Assembly: GCF_000967425.1 (NCBI RefSeq)
Contig: NZ_FO082820.1
Location: 1,116,001 to 1,180,000, forward strand
Source of the DNA: Pseudorhizobium banfieldiae
GTDB taxonomy: Bacteria; Pseudomonadota; Alphaproteobacteria; Rhizobiales; Rhizobiaceae
Direction: 5' to 3'
DNA length: 64,000 bases
Within the stretch, counting starts at the first letter, position 1. Each line of letters starts with the position of its first letter. The notes under the pieces are model-generated. The model saw only the letters and a program-made list of their open reading frames with translations, was not told the DNA's origin and did no database searches. Below, in pieces: positions 36,517 through 45,651 of this stretch. The translations under genes and the position numbers were made by a program.

Positions 36517-38544
36517 TCAGCCCGGCTGCTTCTCATGGAAGTGGTGATAGACCATCCGCGCGACCGTTTCCGAAATGCCTTCCACCGCCATCAGGTCGTT
36601 GAGGCCGGCACGGGAAACAGCCTTTGCCGTGCCGAAGTGCTGGAGCAGCTTGCGCTTGCGGCCTGGACCGATCCCCGCGATCTCGTCGAGCGGGTTCTTG
36701 ACCATCTCCTTCTTGCGGCGCGCCCGGTGGGAGCCGATGGCGAAGCGGTGTGCTTCGTCGCGCATGCGTTGCACGAAGTAGAGCACCGGATCGCGCGGCG
36801 GCAGCGAGAAATCACTGCGCCCGTCGGCGAAGAAGCGTTCGCGCCCGGCGTCGCGATCGACGCCCTTGGCAACACCGATTGCGGTTACCACGTCGCGGAT
36901 GCCGAGCTCGTCGAGGATCGCCCGCACCGCCGTCATCTGCCCTTGGCCGCCGTCGATCAGGATCACGTCCGGCCATGCGGGGAAGGGGGCGTCCGCGTCT
37001 TCCGCACCGATCTGCGTCCGATCCGGAATGCCTTCCTCCTTGATGAGTCGCGAGAACCGGCGCGTCATGACCTCGCGCATCATGCCGAAATCGTCGCCGG
37101 GGGTGATCTCCGTCGATTTGATGTTGAACTTGCGATACTGGTTCTTCACGAAGCCTTCGGGCCCCGCCACCACCATGCCGCCTACGGCATTGGTGCCCAT
37201 GATGTGCGAGTTGTCGTAGATTTCGATGCGCCGCGGGACGTAGGAAATGCCAAAGGTCTCCGCGAAACCCTTCAATAGCCGCGCCTGCGAAGAGGTTTCT
37301 GCCAGCTTGCGCCCATGTGCCTCTCGGGCGTTGCCGAGTACATGCTCGACCAGATCCCGCTTCTCACCGCGCTGCGGCACCGAAATGGTCACTCGCTGGC
37401 CGGCCTTTTCGCAGAAGGCCAGGGCGAGCAGTTCCTGCTCCTCGACCGTCTCGGAGAGCAGGATATGCCTTGGCACCGGCTTGTCGTCATAAAACTGCGC
37501 CAGGAACGCATTCAGCACTTCGGCGCCCGACATCTGCGGGTCGGCCTTCGGGAAATAGGCCCGGTTGCCCCAGTTCTGGCCGGTGCGGAAGAAGAACACC
37601 TGGATGCAGGTAAGCCCGCCTTCGTGATGTATGGCGAAGACATCCGCCTCGTCGACTCCGGAAGGATTGATCCCCTGGTGGCTCTGCACGTGAGAGAGGG
37701 CGGCGAGCCGGTCGCGGTAGATTGCTGCACGTTCGAAGTCGAGATCCTCCGACGCCTCCTGCATCTGCCGTGCGATTGCGGCCTTCACATTCTGGCTCTT
37801 GCCGGAAAGGAAGTCCTTCGCCTCTCGGACCAGTTCCGCATAGCCCTCGTCGCTGATCTCGTGGGTGCAGGGACCGGAGCAGCGCTTGATCTGATAGAGC
37901 AGGCAAGGTCGTGTCCGGGTCTCGAATACGCTGTCAGTACAGGTTCGCAGAAGAAAGGCGCGCTGCAGGGAGTTGATCGTCCGGCCCACCGCGCTCGCAG
38001 AGGCGAAGGGGCCGAAATAGTCACCCTTGCGTGCTCGCGCGCCGCGGTGCTTGAAGATCGCCGGTGCCCGGTGGTCGCCGGTGATCATGATATAGGGAAA
38101 CGACTTGTCGTCGCGCAGAAGCACGTTGAAGCGTGGGCGCAACCGCTTGATGAGGTTCGCCTCCAGCAGAAGCGCCTCGGTCTCGGTGCGCGTCGTGACG
38201 AACTCCATGTGGGTCGTCTCGCGCACCATGCGCGACAGCCGATTTGAATGGACGCGACCCTGCGCGTAATTGCCGACGCGCTTCTTGAGGCTGCGCGCCT
38301 TGCCGACATACATGACGTCGCCGGCCTCGTTGAACATGCGGTAGACGCCGGGCGCATTCGGCAGGTGCTTGACGAATTCGGCGATCAGATCGGCGCCCTT
38401 CAGGCCGCTCTCGTTCTTCCAGCCCTCGCTCCAGTCGACACCGAGTGCCCGCTCGACCTGCGGCTCGGCAGCGGCGACGTCGTCCTCGTCATCTTCGGTT
38501 TCATCATAAAGGACGCCGCCATCCGGCAGCTTGGCTGAACTCAT
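36517..38544 (-). CDS. uvrC: Excinuclease ABC subunit C
   Basis: Makes the two incisions in nucleotide-excision repair. 675 residues. GIY-YIG nuclease domain from about residue 55 ([32 protein letters not shown]), a Cys cluster ([20 protein letters not shown]), UVR domain near 245-285 ([27 protein letters not shown]), the RNase H-like endonuclease domain ([20 protein letters not shown]...[14 protein letters not shown]), and helix-hairpin-helix motifs at the C terminus ([20 protein letters not shown]). An acidic N-terminal extension (about 1-45) is alphaproteobacterial. Heads the leftward uvrC-pgsA-moaD-moaE group. Confidence 0.97.
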   Translation of the reverse strand: MSSAKLPDGGVLYDETEDDEDDVAAAEPQVERALGVDWSEGWKNESGLKGADLIAEFVKHLPNAPGVYRMFNEAGDVMYVGKARSLKKRVGNYAQGRVHSNRLSRMVRETTHMEFVTTRTETEALLLEANLIKRLRPRFNVLLRDDKSFPYIMITGDHRAPAIFKHRGARARKGDYFGPFASASAVGRTINSLQRAFLLRTCTDSVFETRTRPCLLYQIKRCSGPCTHEISDEGYAELVREAKDFLSGKSQNVKAAIARQMQEASEDLDFERAAIYRDRLAALSHVQSHQGINPSGVDEADVFAIHHEGGLTCIQVFFFRTGQNWGNRAYFPKADPQMSGAEVLNAFLAQFYDDKPVPRHILLSETVEEQELLALAFCEKAGQRVTISVPQRGEKRDLVEHVLGNAREAHGRKLAETSSQARLLKGFAETFGISYVPRRIEIYDNSHIMGTNAVGGMVVAGPEGFVKNQYRKFNIKSTEITPGDDFGMMREVMTRRFSRLIKEEGIPDRTQIGAEDADAPFPAWPDVILIDGGQGQMTAVRAILDELGIRDVVTAIGVAKGVDRDAGRERFFADGRSDFSLPPRDPVLYFVQRMRDEAHRFAIGSHRARRKKEMVKNPLDEIAGIGPGRKRKLLQHFGTAKAVSRAGLNDLMAVEGISETVARMVYHHFHEKQPG

Positions 38545-38964
38545 CCCATCCTCTTCGTCCGCTGGCCTGCATTGCCGTGGCGCGACGGCATGCAGCCCGG
38601 ACCTCGAATCGCGACCTGGTGAATGCCTAGAGGTAGTGCCTCAGGGCCGACAATAAAAGACGACCATCCGAAGCGATGATTCTCGCCGGAAGAATTGCTT
38701 GCGATTATGTGAACAAAAGCCAGCATGGAGCGAAGAGGAGGGCGCTCTTTGGCGTCTCGGGTCGGGTTGTAAAATCATGGTTAAAAAACAGTATGTTGCC
38801 GCAATGTAACATCACTGTTTCGCCGTTCCGGCGCCACAATCAATTCATAGTTCGGCTCTTTCTTGTCCGCATTTCCCAAACATCTTCGTCTCCAGCGGGC
38901 CGGGAGCAAGTCCTGCGGCATTCTCGTCGCGACACATTCCGGCGCAGCAAAAAGGAGAGTTTTT
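38545..38964. promoter_or_regulatory. Long divergent region between uvrC and the outer-membrane protein gene
   Basis: About 420 bases without a credible gene. Seen in it: GTAAA (38769-38773), 7 bases, TTAA (38781-38784), one mismatch from the CtrA box TTAA-N7-TTAAC read on the other strand; an imperfect inverted repeat ACAGTaTGTT (38788-38797) with AACAtcACTGT (38808-38818); and an A-rich stretch between them. The outer-membrane gene is probably strongly expressed from a promoter here with a leader of over 100 bases. The uvrC promoter must also lie in this region. Confidence 0.4.
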
Positions 38965-39606
38965 ATGCGTATTCTGATCGCAACCCTGATGGCTTCGGCC
39001 GCAACCCTCGCAGGCCTCTCGGCCGCCAATGCGGCTGATGCCGTCGAGCAGATCCCGGAAGCCCCGGTCGCCTATGAGCAGCCGGCTCCCGTAAAGGACT
39101 GGAGCGGCGCGTATATCGGTGGCTACGGCGCCTATGACTGGGGTCGCTTCGACGGTGATCGCGAAGGTGCGTTCGGTGGCGGCGTGTTCGGCGGCTACAA
39201 CATGCAGAGCGGCCAGATCGTTTACGGCGTCGAGGCTGATGCCGGTTACAACGGCGAGGAAGCGGATGCCGCTCCGGGCGTTGAAGGCAAGGCCGGCTGG
39301 AACGGTTCGGTCCGTGCCCGCGTCGGTTATGACCTCAACCCGTTCCTTCTCTACGGTACGGCCGGTGTGGCACTGCAGGACAACAAGCTCACCGACACGA
39401 CGACCGGCGAATCCGATAACAAGACCGCCGTCGGCTACACCGTCGGTGCAGGCGTCGAGGCGCTGGTGACGGACAACATCACCACCCGCGTCGAGTATCG
39501 CTACACTGACTTCGGCAGCGATACCTATGATCTGGGCGGCGGCACCTCCGTTTCCAGCGGTTACGACGACCACAGCGTCAAGGTCGGTATCGGCGTCAAG
39601 TTCTGA
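38965..39606 (+). CDS. Outer-membrane beta-barrel protein (Omp25/31-like)
   Basis: 213 residues from ATG 38965 with ribosome site AAAGGAGAG. Signal peptide 1-24 (MRILIATLMASAATLAGLSA, cleavage after ANA). After a Pro-rich linker (EQIPEAPVAYEQPAPVKDWSGAYIGGYGAYDWGRFDG) come about eight amphipathic strands, e.g. GVFGGYNMQSGQIVYGVEADAGYNG, GSVRARVGYDLNPFLLYGTAGVAL, ITTRVEYRYTDFGSDTYDLG, ending HSVKVGIGVKF with the terminal Phe required for barrel insertion. It belongs to the outer-membrane protein beta-barrel family of Rhizobiales (Omp25/Omp31/RopB relatives). Single gene with a hairpin terminator. Confidence 0.9.
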   Translation: MRILIATLMASAATLAGLSAANAADAVEQIPEAPVAYEQPAPVKDWSGAYIGGYGAYDWGRFDGDREGAFGGGVFGGYNMQSGQIVYGVEADAGYNGEEADAAPGVEGKAGWNGSVRARVGYDLNPFLLYGTAGVALQDNKLTDTTTGESDNKTAVGYTVGAGVEALVTDNITTRVEYRYTDFGSDTYDLGGGTSVSSGYDDHSVKVGIGVKF

Positions 39607-39627
39607 TCGCTCATACTGCGAGAAAGG

Positions 39628-39658
39628 AATGCCGGCGGCCGTGGCTGCCGGCATTTTC
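39628..39658. terminator. Terminator between the outer-membrane protein gene and GST gene
   Basis: AATGCCGGC (39628-39636), 10-base loop, GCCGGCATT (39647-39655), then TTC. The 9-bp stem with A/T on both sides lies between convergent stops. Confidence 0.8.
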
Positions 39659-39661
39659 GTG

Positions 39662-40261
39662 TCAGGCGCTGGTCTTCAGCACATCGAAGTCCGGAAATCG
39701 CTGCTGGAAGGCCGCGGGCCAAGCGGCGAGTTCAGGCCGCCCCTCCCGCCAGTTCTTCTCGGCAAACCGCAGGTCGAGATAGCTCAGCAGTGCGGCGAGC
39801 GCGAAATGGCCACCGTTGAGCTTCCTGCCTGTCTTGGGCAGGTGCGCATCGAGGAAATCGAGCCCACGGCTGACCTTGCCCCACTGCTTGTCGATCCAGG
39901 GCTGGTGGACGAGTTCCTCTGGCCTGCTGCGACGCTCGTTCATGATGGCGAGCAGGCTGTCCATCATTCCGTCGCAGAGTGACTCCAGCACGTCGGCATT
40001 GGCCCGCTTCGGGTCCTTTCGGGGATAGAGCTTCCCGCCCGACAGGCGGTCGAGATAGTGCATGATCGCGACACTGTCGTAGATCGGCGGCTCATCCTTG
40101 CGCAGCAGGGTAGGGATCTTGCCCAGCGGATTGCTGTCCAGCAGTTCCGGTGGCGCCGCCGCGGTCTCCACCTTCACGGCATCAAGTTCGATCCCGACAT
40201 GCCGGGCGGCCATCCGCACTTTTGCAGCATAAGGGGAGGCTGGAGAATAAAGAAGCTTCAT
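39662..40261 (-). CDS. Glutathione S-transferase family protein
   Basis: 199 residues. N-terminal thioredoxin-like domain MKLLYSPASPYAAKVRMAARHVGIELDAVKVE with candidate active-site Ser in SPASPYAAKV, cis-Pro in GKIPTLL and the GSH-contacting DSVAIMHYLDRL. Helical C-terminal domain HFALAALLSYLDLRFAEKNWREG. Unlike the 31.9-kb GST it is of the short YfcF/YibF-like type. Its start is 26 bases from the RNase T2 stop, so the two are probably co-transcribed. Substrate unknown. Confidence 0.9.
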   Translation of the reverse strand: MKLLYSPASPYAAKVRMAARHVGIELDAVKVETAAAPPELLDSNPLGKIPTLLRKDEPPIYDSVAIMHYLDRLSGGKLYPRKDPKRANADVLESLCDGMMDSLLAIMNERRSRPEELVHQPWIDKQWGKVSRGLDFLDAHLPKTGRKLNGGHFALAALLSYLDLRFAEKNWREGRPELAAWPAAFQQRFPDFDVLKTSA

Positions 40262-40287
40262 GGCGCGGTCCTTGCTGTCTTGAACGT

Positions 40288-40935
40288 TTATTCGGCGGGG
40301 GGCAGTTCGACCCGATCGAGGCGGCAGCCGCCACGGTCAACCTCTGCACAATCACGGAAACGAAATTCCTTTGTCAGGCAGATGCGGATCTCCTTCAGAC
40401 GCTGCCCTTCGCAACTGATGGCGATCCCGCTCGTCGACATGCCGGGATTGGCCGCCACGAAACTCCGCTCGATTTCCGCTGCCGGCAGTGTCAGGCGTGC
40501 TTCACCGTCGGAAACCTTCGGGGGGATTCGAATGCGCTCGAATGCCTGGCGGGTTGCACTGAAATACCCGCGTTGCGTCAGCCCGCTGCAACTGCCGTGC
40601 TTGCGCCACTGGTGACCGATCAGCCCCATCGACGGCATGATGTCGAAGACGATGTTTCCGACAGAGCGCGGCACGCGCTGCGGCTCCTGGCTTCGGCAGT
40701 ATTGGGGATAGCCGCGTTCATGCTGCGGCCATAGTCCGTGGACGACGAAACGGAATTCCTCATCACCGCTGCATTGCGGGGAACGGCTCGGGCCTTTCTG
40801 GGTTGCGCAATAGGTCGGCGACCAGGAAAGCGACAGGACATAGAAGTCGAAGCTCTGGGATCTGGCCAAACCCGCGGAAGAAAAGAGCAGAAGGATAGCA
40901 ATTGGTAGCAGTCGGATGTGAAAAGGTTGATCCAT
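40288..40935 (-). CDS. Ribonuclease T2 family protein (secreted)
   Basis: Non-specific RNase acting outside the cytoplasm through a 2',3'-cyclic phosphate. 215 residues from ATG 40935 (GTG 40938 possible). Signal peptide 1-27 (LLPIAILLLFSSAGLARSQS). Both catalytic segments are intact: CAS I VVHGLWPQ (His66) and CAS II GHQWRKHGSCSG (Glu position replaced by Gln-Trp-Arg-Lys; His113). Cysteines at CATQ, QCSG, QYCR, SCSG, SCEG, ICLT, DCAE and GGCRLD could form the usual disulfides. Probably scavenges RNA nucleotides and phosphate. Confidence 0.9.
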   Translation of the reverse strand: MDQPFHIRLLPIAILLLFSSAGLARSQSFDFYVLSLSWSPTYCATQKGPSRSPQCSGDEEFRFVVHGLWPQHERGYPQYCRSQEPQRVPRSVGNIVFDIMPSMGLIGHQWRKHGSCSGLTQRGYFSATRQAFERIRIPPKVSDGEARLTLPAAEIERSFVAANPGMSTSGIAISCEGQRLKEIRICLTKEFRFRDCAEVDRGGCRLDRVELPPAE

Positions 40936-41023
40936 CACATCATTCCCTTCAATGTGCCCGAGTCAGTGTCTGCCCTGCATTCGCTGGGACCATTCGAGGG
41001 AGAGAGAAGAGCGGCAAAGCTGG

Positions 41024-41965
41024 ATGACCTTGAAAAAATACTTGTGGCCTGTCGTCGGCGGCGCGACGATAGCCGTTTGTGGCTGGCTTCTCTACAAGGA
41101 ATTGCGTGGGCTCTCTCTGGACGACGTCTGGGATAGCTTGACGGCAATTTCCCCCACCCACTGGGTACTCGCGGGGCTCTCGACGCTCGTCGCCTATGCG
41201 GCGCTCGCGGGTTATGACCGGATTGCGCTCATGCATCTCGGCCGGTCGGTGAACCTGTGGTTTATTACCGTTACCTCCTTCACGACCTACGCGCTCTCCC
41301 ACAATATTGGTGCATCGGTCATCTCGGGCGGCGTGGTTCGTTACCGTGCCTATTCGTCCAAGGGGTTGAGCGGGCGTGAGATAGGCGGGCTTATTGCCAT
41401 TTGTTCCTTCACCTTCGCACTTGGCACGCTGCTTCTGGCAGGCGTGGTCCTCATCCTGAAGCCGCACATCACCGATCGCTTCGGCGAGGGCTTCCCTCTT
41501 AGCGTCTCCTCCGCCACCGGCTACGGAATTCTGGTGCTGATAGGAATCTATGTCGCGGTCAGTTTTCTGCGCCCCCGTCCGATCACAATAGGATCGACGC
41601 AGTTGACCTATCCATCGCCGAAAGTGGTCCTCTCCCAGATGGTCATTGGGCCGGTAGAGTTGATCGGCGCGGCAGGCATTATCTATTTTGCCCTTCCAGA
41701 GGCCGGCAATCCCGGCTTCATCGTCGTTCTCGGCATTTTCCTGGCGTCCTTTTCGGCAGCCTTGATCTCGCATGCGCCGGGCGGGCTCGGCGTACTGGAA
41801 CTCGTGTTCGTCATGGGACTTCCGGACATGGACCCGGCCGATGTGATCGCGGCTCTTCTCGTCTTTCGGCTGTTCTACCTGCTGATCCCCTTTGCCATGG
41901 CGCTCGGAGTGATTTTCGTCTTCGAGAGGACGCAGTTCCGCGCCGGGCGGAGCGCCGAACCCTAG
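41024..41965 (+). CDS. MprF-like membrane protein (lysylphosphatidylglycerol synthase TM domain, UPF0104)
   Basis: 313 residues, about eight helices, with the conserved SHNIGASVISGGVVRYRAYSSKGLSGREIGGLI and HAPGGLGVLELVFVMGLP motifs of the LPG_synthase_TM family, i.e. the flippase part of MprF. No C-terminal aminoacyl-phosphatidylglycerol synthase domain is present, so it is a stand-alone transporter-like protein, probably moving a lipid across the inner membrane. I chose ATG 41024; a GTG at 40952 would add 24 unconvincing residues. It converges with rlmJ, with stops overlapping by four bases, and is divergent from the RNase T2 gene. Confidence 0.85.
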   Translation: MTLKKYLWPVVGGATIAVCGWLLYKELRGLSLDDVWDSLTAISPTHWVLAGLSTLVAYAALAGYDRIALMHLGRSVNLWFITVTSFTTYALSHNIGASVISGGVVRYRAYSSKGLSGREIGGLIAICSFTFALGTLLLAGVVLILKPHITDRFGEGFPLSVSSATGYGILVLIGIYVAVSFLRPRPITIGSTQLTYPSPKVVLSQMVIGPVELIGAAGIIYFALPEAGNPGFIVVLGIFLASFSAALISHAPGGLGVLELVFVMGLPDMDPADVIAALLVFRLFYLLIPFAMALGVIFVFERTQFRAGRSAEP

Positions 41966-42828
41966 CGTTCTTCGGGCTGCGTCTCTCCGCGGAGCCAGAA
42001 GGCGCGCTGCGATGCAAATCGATCCTGGGCCAGCACCTGTTTGAGCACCGGCAGCAGCGCGTGCAACTCGTCCTTCAGCGTGAAGGGCGGGTTGACGATG
42101 ATGAGGCCCGAACCTGTTAGCCCAGTGGTCTCCCGGTCGCTGCGTACCGAGAGCTCCGCGCACAGCATCTTCGGGATGTCGAGATCCTGCAGTGCCTGGT
42201 GAAAATCCTTGATAGGCGCGCCCTTCTTCAGAGGGTACCACAGGCAATAGGTGCCGCCGGGGAAGCGGCGATAGGCGCCTGCCAGCCCCTTCACCAGCCG
42301 CTCGTATTCGTCCGGCTCCTCGAAGGGTGGGTCGACGAGGATGATCCCGCGCTTCTCCTTGGGTGGCAGATGGGCGCCCAACGCCAGCCAGCCGTCCAGT
42401 TCCGTCACGCGGACCTGGTAATCGCCCTCGAACAGCCGCGCCAAGCGATTGTGATCGTCCGGATGGAGTTCCATCGCCGACAGCCGGTCCTGCGGCCGGA
42501 ACAGCATGCGGGCGAGCTTCGGCGATCCCGGATAGAGCCTTACGCCGCCGTCAGGATTGAGGCTTCGCACCGCCGACAGGTAGGGTGAGAGAAGCTCCGC
42601 GACTTGCGGCTGAAGCTCGGCTTCCATCAGGCGGCCGATCCCCTCTCGCCATTCGCCCGTCTTCTGGGCCTCCTCGGAGGAGAGGTCGTAGAGGCCGATA
42701 CCCGCATGCGTGTCGAGCACGCGAAAGGCCTTGTCCTTCTTCTGCATGTAGAGGACGAGGCGCGCCAGCACTGCATGCTTCAGCACGTCGGCGAAGTTGC
42801 CCGCGTGGTAGATGTGCCGATAGTTCAT
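41962..42828 (-). CDS. rlmJ: 23S rRNA (adenine-2030-N6)-methyltransferase RlmJ
   Basis: Methylates A2030 of 23S rRNA. 288 residues from ATG 42828, with the unmistakable start MNYRHIYHAGNFADVLKHAVLARLVLYMQKKDKAFRVLDTHAGIGLYDL (SAM motif DTHAGIGLYDL). The catalytic DPPF-type motif lies in IILVDPPFEEPDEYERL, and CLWYPLKK follows. In E. coli rlmJ allows use of DNA as carbon source. A longer in-frame extension upstream has no conserved residues. Divergent from the molybdopterin oxidoreductase gene. Confidence 0.95.
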   Translation of the reverse strand: MNYRHIYHAGNFADVLKHAVLARLVLYMQKKDKAFRVLDTHAGIGLYDLSSEEAQKTGEWREGIGRLMEAELQPQVAELLSPYLSAVRSLNPDGGVRLYPGSPKLARMLFRPQDRLSAMELHPDDHNRLARLFEGDYQVRVTELDGWLALGAHLPPKEKRGIILVDPPFEEPDEYERLVKGLAGAYRRFPGGTYCLWYPLKKGAPIKDFHQALQDLDIPKMLCAELSVRSDRETTGLTGSGLIIVNPPFTLKDELHALLPVLKQVLAQDRFASQRAFWLRGETQPEER

Positions 42829-42911
42829 GACCGCTTCTGCCCCGGATGAATAAATTTGATAGGCCGCAGATCGCGCTTTTTGCGGCTTCAGCCTTCGCAT
42901 ATAGAAAAGCG

Positions 42912-45050
42912 ATGAACCTTGCGATCCCGATCGCGGCAAGAGCCGCCTCCAATGTCACGCGCGTCGGCCACACCGTCTGTCCGCACGACTGCCCTTCGGC
43001 CTGCGCGCTGGACGTCGATCTCACGGCTGAGGGCAGGATCGGCCGCGTCCGTGGTTCGGCCGAAAACACCTATACCGCCGGCGTGATCTGCGCCAAGGTC
43101 GCCCGCTATAGCGAGCGCATCTACCACCCGAAGCGCCTGCTGACGCCGAAGCGCCGGCTGGGAGCCAAGGGCGAAGGGGCCTGGCAGGAGATTTCCTGGG
43201 AGGCGGCGCTCGATGAGATCGCCAATGCCTTCGTCAAGGCGGAGGCGCAGCACGGCTCGGAGGCTGTCTGGCCCTATTTTTACGCCGGCACCATGGGTCA
43301 GGTGCAGCGCGATTCCATCGAGCGCCTGCGCCACGCCAAGAAATATTCCGGTTTCTTCGGCTCTATCTGCACCAACATGGCGTGGACCGGCTACGTCATG
43401 GGTACCGGTGCGCTGCGGGGGCCCGATCCGCGCAAGATGGCTAAGTCCGACTGCGTCGTCATCTGGGGGACGAATGCTGTCTCCACCCAGGTCAACGTGA
43501 TGACCCATGCGGTGCGGGCGCGTAAGGAGCGCGGCGCTCCGATCGTCGTCATCGACATCTACGACAACCCGACGATGAAGCAGGCCGACATGGGCCTGAT
43601 CCTGAAGCCGGGTACCGACGCGGCGCTTGCCTGCGCCGTCATGCATGTCGCCTTCCGCGACGGATATGCCGATCGAGAGTACATGGCGAAGTTTGCCGAT
43701 GACCCGGCCGGGCTTGAGGCTCATCTCAGGATGAAGACGCCGGAATGGGCGTCCGCCATTACCGGCCTGACGGTGGAGGAAATCGAAGCCTTCGCCCGCC
43801 TCGTCGGCACCACGAAGAAGACCTTCTTCCGCCTCGGTTACGGCTTCGGGCGCCAGCGCAACGGCACGGTCTCCATGCACGCCGCGCTGTCGGTCGCGAC
43901 GGTCCTCGGTTCCTGGCAGTACGAGGGCGGCGGCGCCTTCCACAACAACGGCGACATCTTCCGCCTGAACAAATCGGAGCTGATGGGCACGGCCTATGCC
44001 GATCCCGACATCCGAATGCTCGACCAGTCGCAGATCGGCCGCGTGCTGACGGGGGATGCCGACGCGCTGCGCCACCGCGGACCGGTGACGGCGCTGCTGA
44101 TCCAGAACACCAACCCCGTCAACGTCGCGCCGGAGCAGCGCCTCGTGAAGCAGGGGTTTGCACATGATGAACTGTTCGTCGCCGTCCACGAGCAGTTCCT
44201 GACCGAGACGGCCGAGATGGCCGACGTCGTGCTGCCGGCAACGATGTTCCTGGAGCATGACGACCTCTATCGCGCCGGCGGCCAGAACCACATCCTGCTT
44301 GGCCCGAAGCTTGTGGAGCCGCCGGATACGGTGCGGCCCAACCTTTTCGTTATCGAGGAACTGGCCAAGCGCCTTGGCGTCTCGCATTTCCCGGGCTTCG
44401 GTCTATCGGAACGCGAGCACATCGACCGCATGCTCGCCGCCAGCGGTTGGCCCGGCTACGACAGCCTGACCCTGCAGCGCTGGATCGATGCGCAGCCGGA
44501 TTTCGAGACGGCGCATTACCTCAGGGGCTTCGGCTATCCGGACGGGAAATTCCGCTTCAGCCCCGATTGGGAGAACGGCCCGTCGCCCAATCGTCCGCCG
44601 AAGAGCCTCGGACCCATGGGCCCGGTGGCGGCCCTGCCGAGGTTTCCCGACTACGTCCCGGTGATCGAGGAGGCCGATGCCGAGCATCCCTTCCGGCTGG
44701 CAACGTCGCCCGCCAGAAACTTTCTCAATTCGACCTTTGCCGAAACGCCGACCTCCGCCCAGAAGGAAGGCCGGCCGGAAGTGATGATAGAACCATCCGA
44801 CGCGCTTCGCCTTGGGATCCTCGATGGCGACATCGTCCGCCTCGGCAACACGCGCGGCGAGATCCGCCTGCATGCGCGCGTTGTGCCCGGCGCCAAACCG
44901 GGTGTGCTGATCGCCGAGGGTCTCTGGCCCAACAAAGCGCATCTCGACGGAGAGGGGATCAACGTTCTCACCGGCGCCGACGCCGTCGCTCCCTATGGGG
45001 GTGCGGCCTTTCATGACAATCGCGTCTGGCTGCGCAAGGATATCGCATGA
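42912..45050 (+). CDS. Molybdopterin-containing oxidoreductase (formate dehydrogenase/BisC superfamily)
   Basis: 712 residues from ATG 42912 (ATG 42846 would add 22). The N terminus holds a 4Fe-4S site CPHDCPSAC...GVICAKV. The Mo-bisPGD domains follow: SICTNMAWTGYVMGTGALRG, VIWGTNAVSTQVNVM, and VAPEQRLVKQGFAHDELFVAVHEQFLTETAEMADVVLPATMFLEHDDLYRAGGQNHI. The C-terminal molydopterin dinucleotide-binding domain contains SPARNFLNSTFAE and HARVVPGAKPGVLIAEGLW. No Tat signal, so cytoplasmic. The electron partner and substrate are unknown. Overlaps the Nudix gene by four bases. Cofactor supply could come from moaD/moaE in this window. Confidence 0.9.
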   Translation: MNLAIPIAARAASNVTRVGHTVCPHDCPSACALDVDLTAEGRIGRVRGSAENTYTAGVICAKVARYSERIYHPKRLLTPKRRLGAKGEGAWQEISWEAALDEIANAFVKAEAQHGSEAVWPYFYAGTMGQVQRDSIERLRHAKKYSGFFGSICTNMAWTGYVMGTGALRGPDPRKMAKSDCVVIWGTNAVSTQVNVMTHAVRARKERGAPIVVIDIYDNPTMKQADMGLILKPGTDAALACAVMHVAFRDGYADREYMAKFADDPAGLEAHLRMKTPEWASAITGLTVEEIEAFARLVGTTKKTFFRLGYGFGRQRNGTVSMHAALSVATVLGSWQYEGGGAFHNNGDIFRLNKSELMGTAYADPDIRMLDQSQIGRVLTGDADALRHRGPVTALLIQNTNPVNVAPEQRLVKQGFAHDELFVAVHEQFLTETAEMADVVLPATMFLEHDDLYRAGGQNHILLGPKLVEPPDTVRPNLFVIEELAKRLGVSHFPGFGLSEREHIDRMLAASGWPGYDSLTLQRWIDAQPDFETAHYLRGFGYPDGKFRFSPDWENGPSPNRPPKSLGPMGPVAALPRFPDYVPVIEEADAEHPFRLATSPARNFLNSTFAETPTSAQKEGRPEVMIEPSDALRLGILDGDIVRLGNTRGEIRLHARVVPGAKPGVLIAEGLWPNKAHLDGEGINVLTGADAVAPYGGAAFHDNRVWLRKDIA

Positions 45051-45637
45051 GCAAACTGGAGAATGCAATGGTCGAGATCGTCGAGGACAAGACGCTCTCG
45101 GACGACTGGTACCACCTGCGCAAGGTGACCTTCGACTACACGAACTCCCGTGGCGAAGTTCACCGTCTCTCGCGCGAATGCTATGACCGCGGACACGGCG
45201 CGACGATCCTTCTCTATGATCCGCAGCGGCAGGTCGTCGTTCTCGTCAAGCAGTTCCGGATGCCAGCTTACGTGGCCGGCCATTCCGGTTGGGTGATCGA
45301 GACTCCGGCCGGCCTTCTGGATGGCGACCACCCGGAGGAAGCGATCCGTCGTGAAGCAGTCGAGGAAACCGGTTACGAAGTACGCGACGTCCGCTTCCTC
45401 TTCGAGTGCTTCATGTCGCCCGGCGCTGTCACCGAGCGCATCCACTTCTTCTACGCACCCATCGACCTCAGCCACCAGGTGCATGACGGTGGTGGCCTGG
45501 ACGAGGAGCACGAGGATATCGAGGTTCTCGAAATCCCGCTCGACAATGCCTTGGCCATGATCGGCACCGGCGAGATCTGCGACGGCAAGACGATCATGCT
45601 CCTACAGTGGGCGGCACTGAACCGGGAAAGACTGTAG
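45047..45637 (+). CDS. Nudix hydrolase (NudK/ADP-ribose-pyrophosphatase-like)
   Basis: 196 residues; Nudix box GLLDGDHPEEAIRREAVEETGYEV (G-x5-E-x7-R-E-V-x-E-E-x-G pattern). Upstream, ATILLYDPQRQVVVLVKQFRMPAYVAGHSGWVIETPAG and MSPGAVTERIHFFYAPIDLS resemble GDP-mannose pyrophosphatase NudK or ADP-ribose pyrophosphatase. It overlaps the molybdopterin oxidoreductase gene (ATGA), implying translational coupling. Whether the two act together, or the pairing is incidental, is open. Converges with purN with 14 bases between stops. Confidence 0.9.
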   Translation: MSKLENAMVEIVEDKTLSDDWYHLRKVTFDYTNSRGEVHRLSRECYDRGHGATILLYDPQRQVVVLVKQFRMPAYVAGHSGWVIETPAGLLDGDHPEEAIRREAVEETGYEVRDVRFLFECFMSPGAVTERIHFFYAPIDLSHQVHDGGGLDEEHEDIEVLEIPLDNALAMIGTGEICDGKTIMLLQWAALNRERL

Positions 45638-45651
45638 GCGTCCCCGAACCC

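Noticed and set aside
40949..42247. A 432-residue minus-strand frame opposite the MprF-like gene and rlmJ end
   Set aside because: Antisense to conserved membrane motifs; composition is typical of shadow frames.
42888..44387. A 499-residue minus-strand frame opposite the molybdopterin oxidoreductase
   Set aside because: The plus strand encodes clear Fe-S and molybdopterin motifs; the antisense frame has none.
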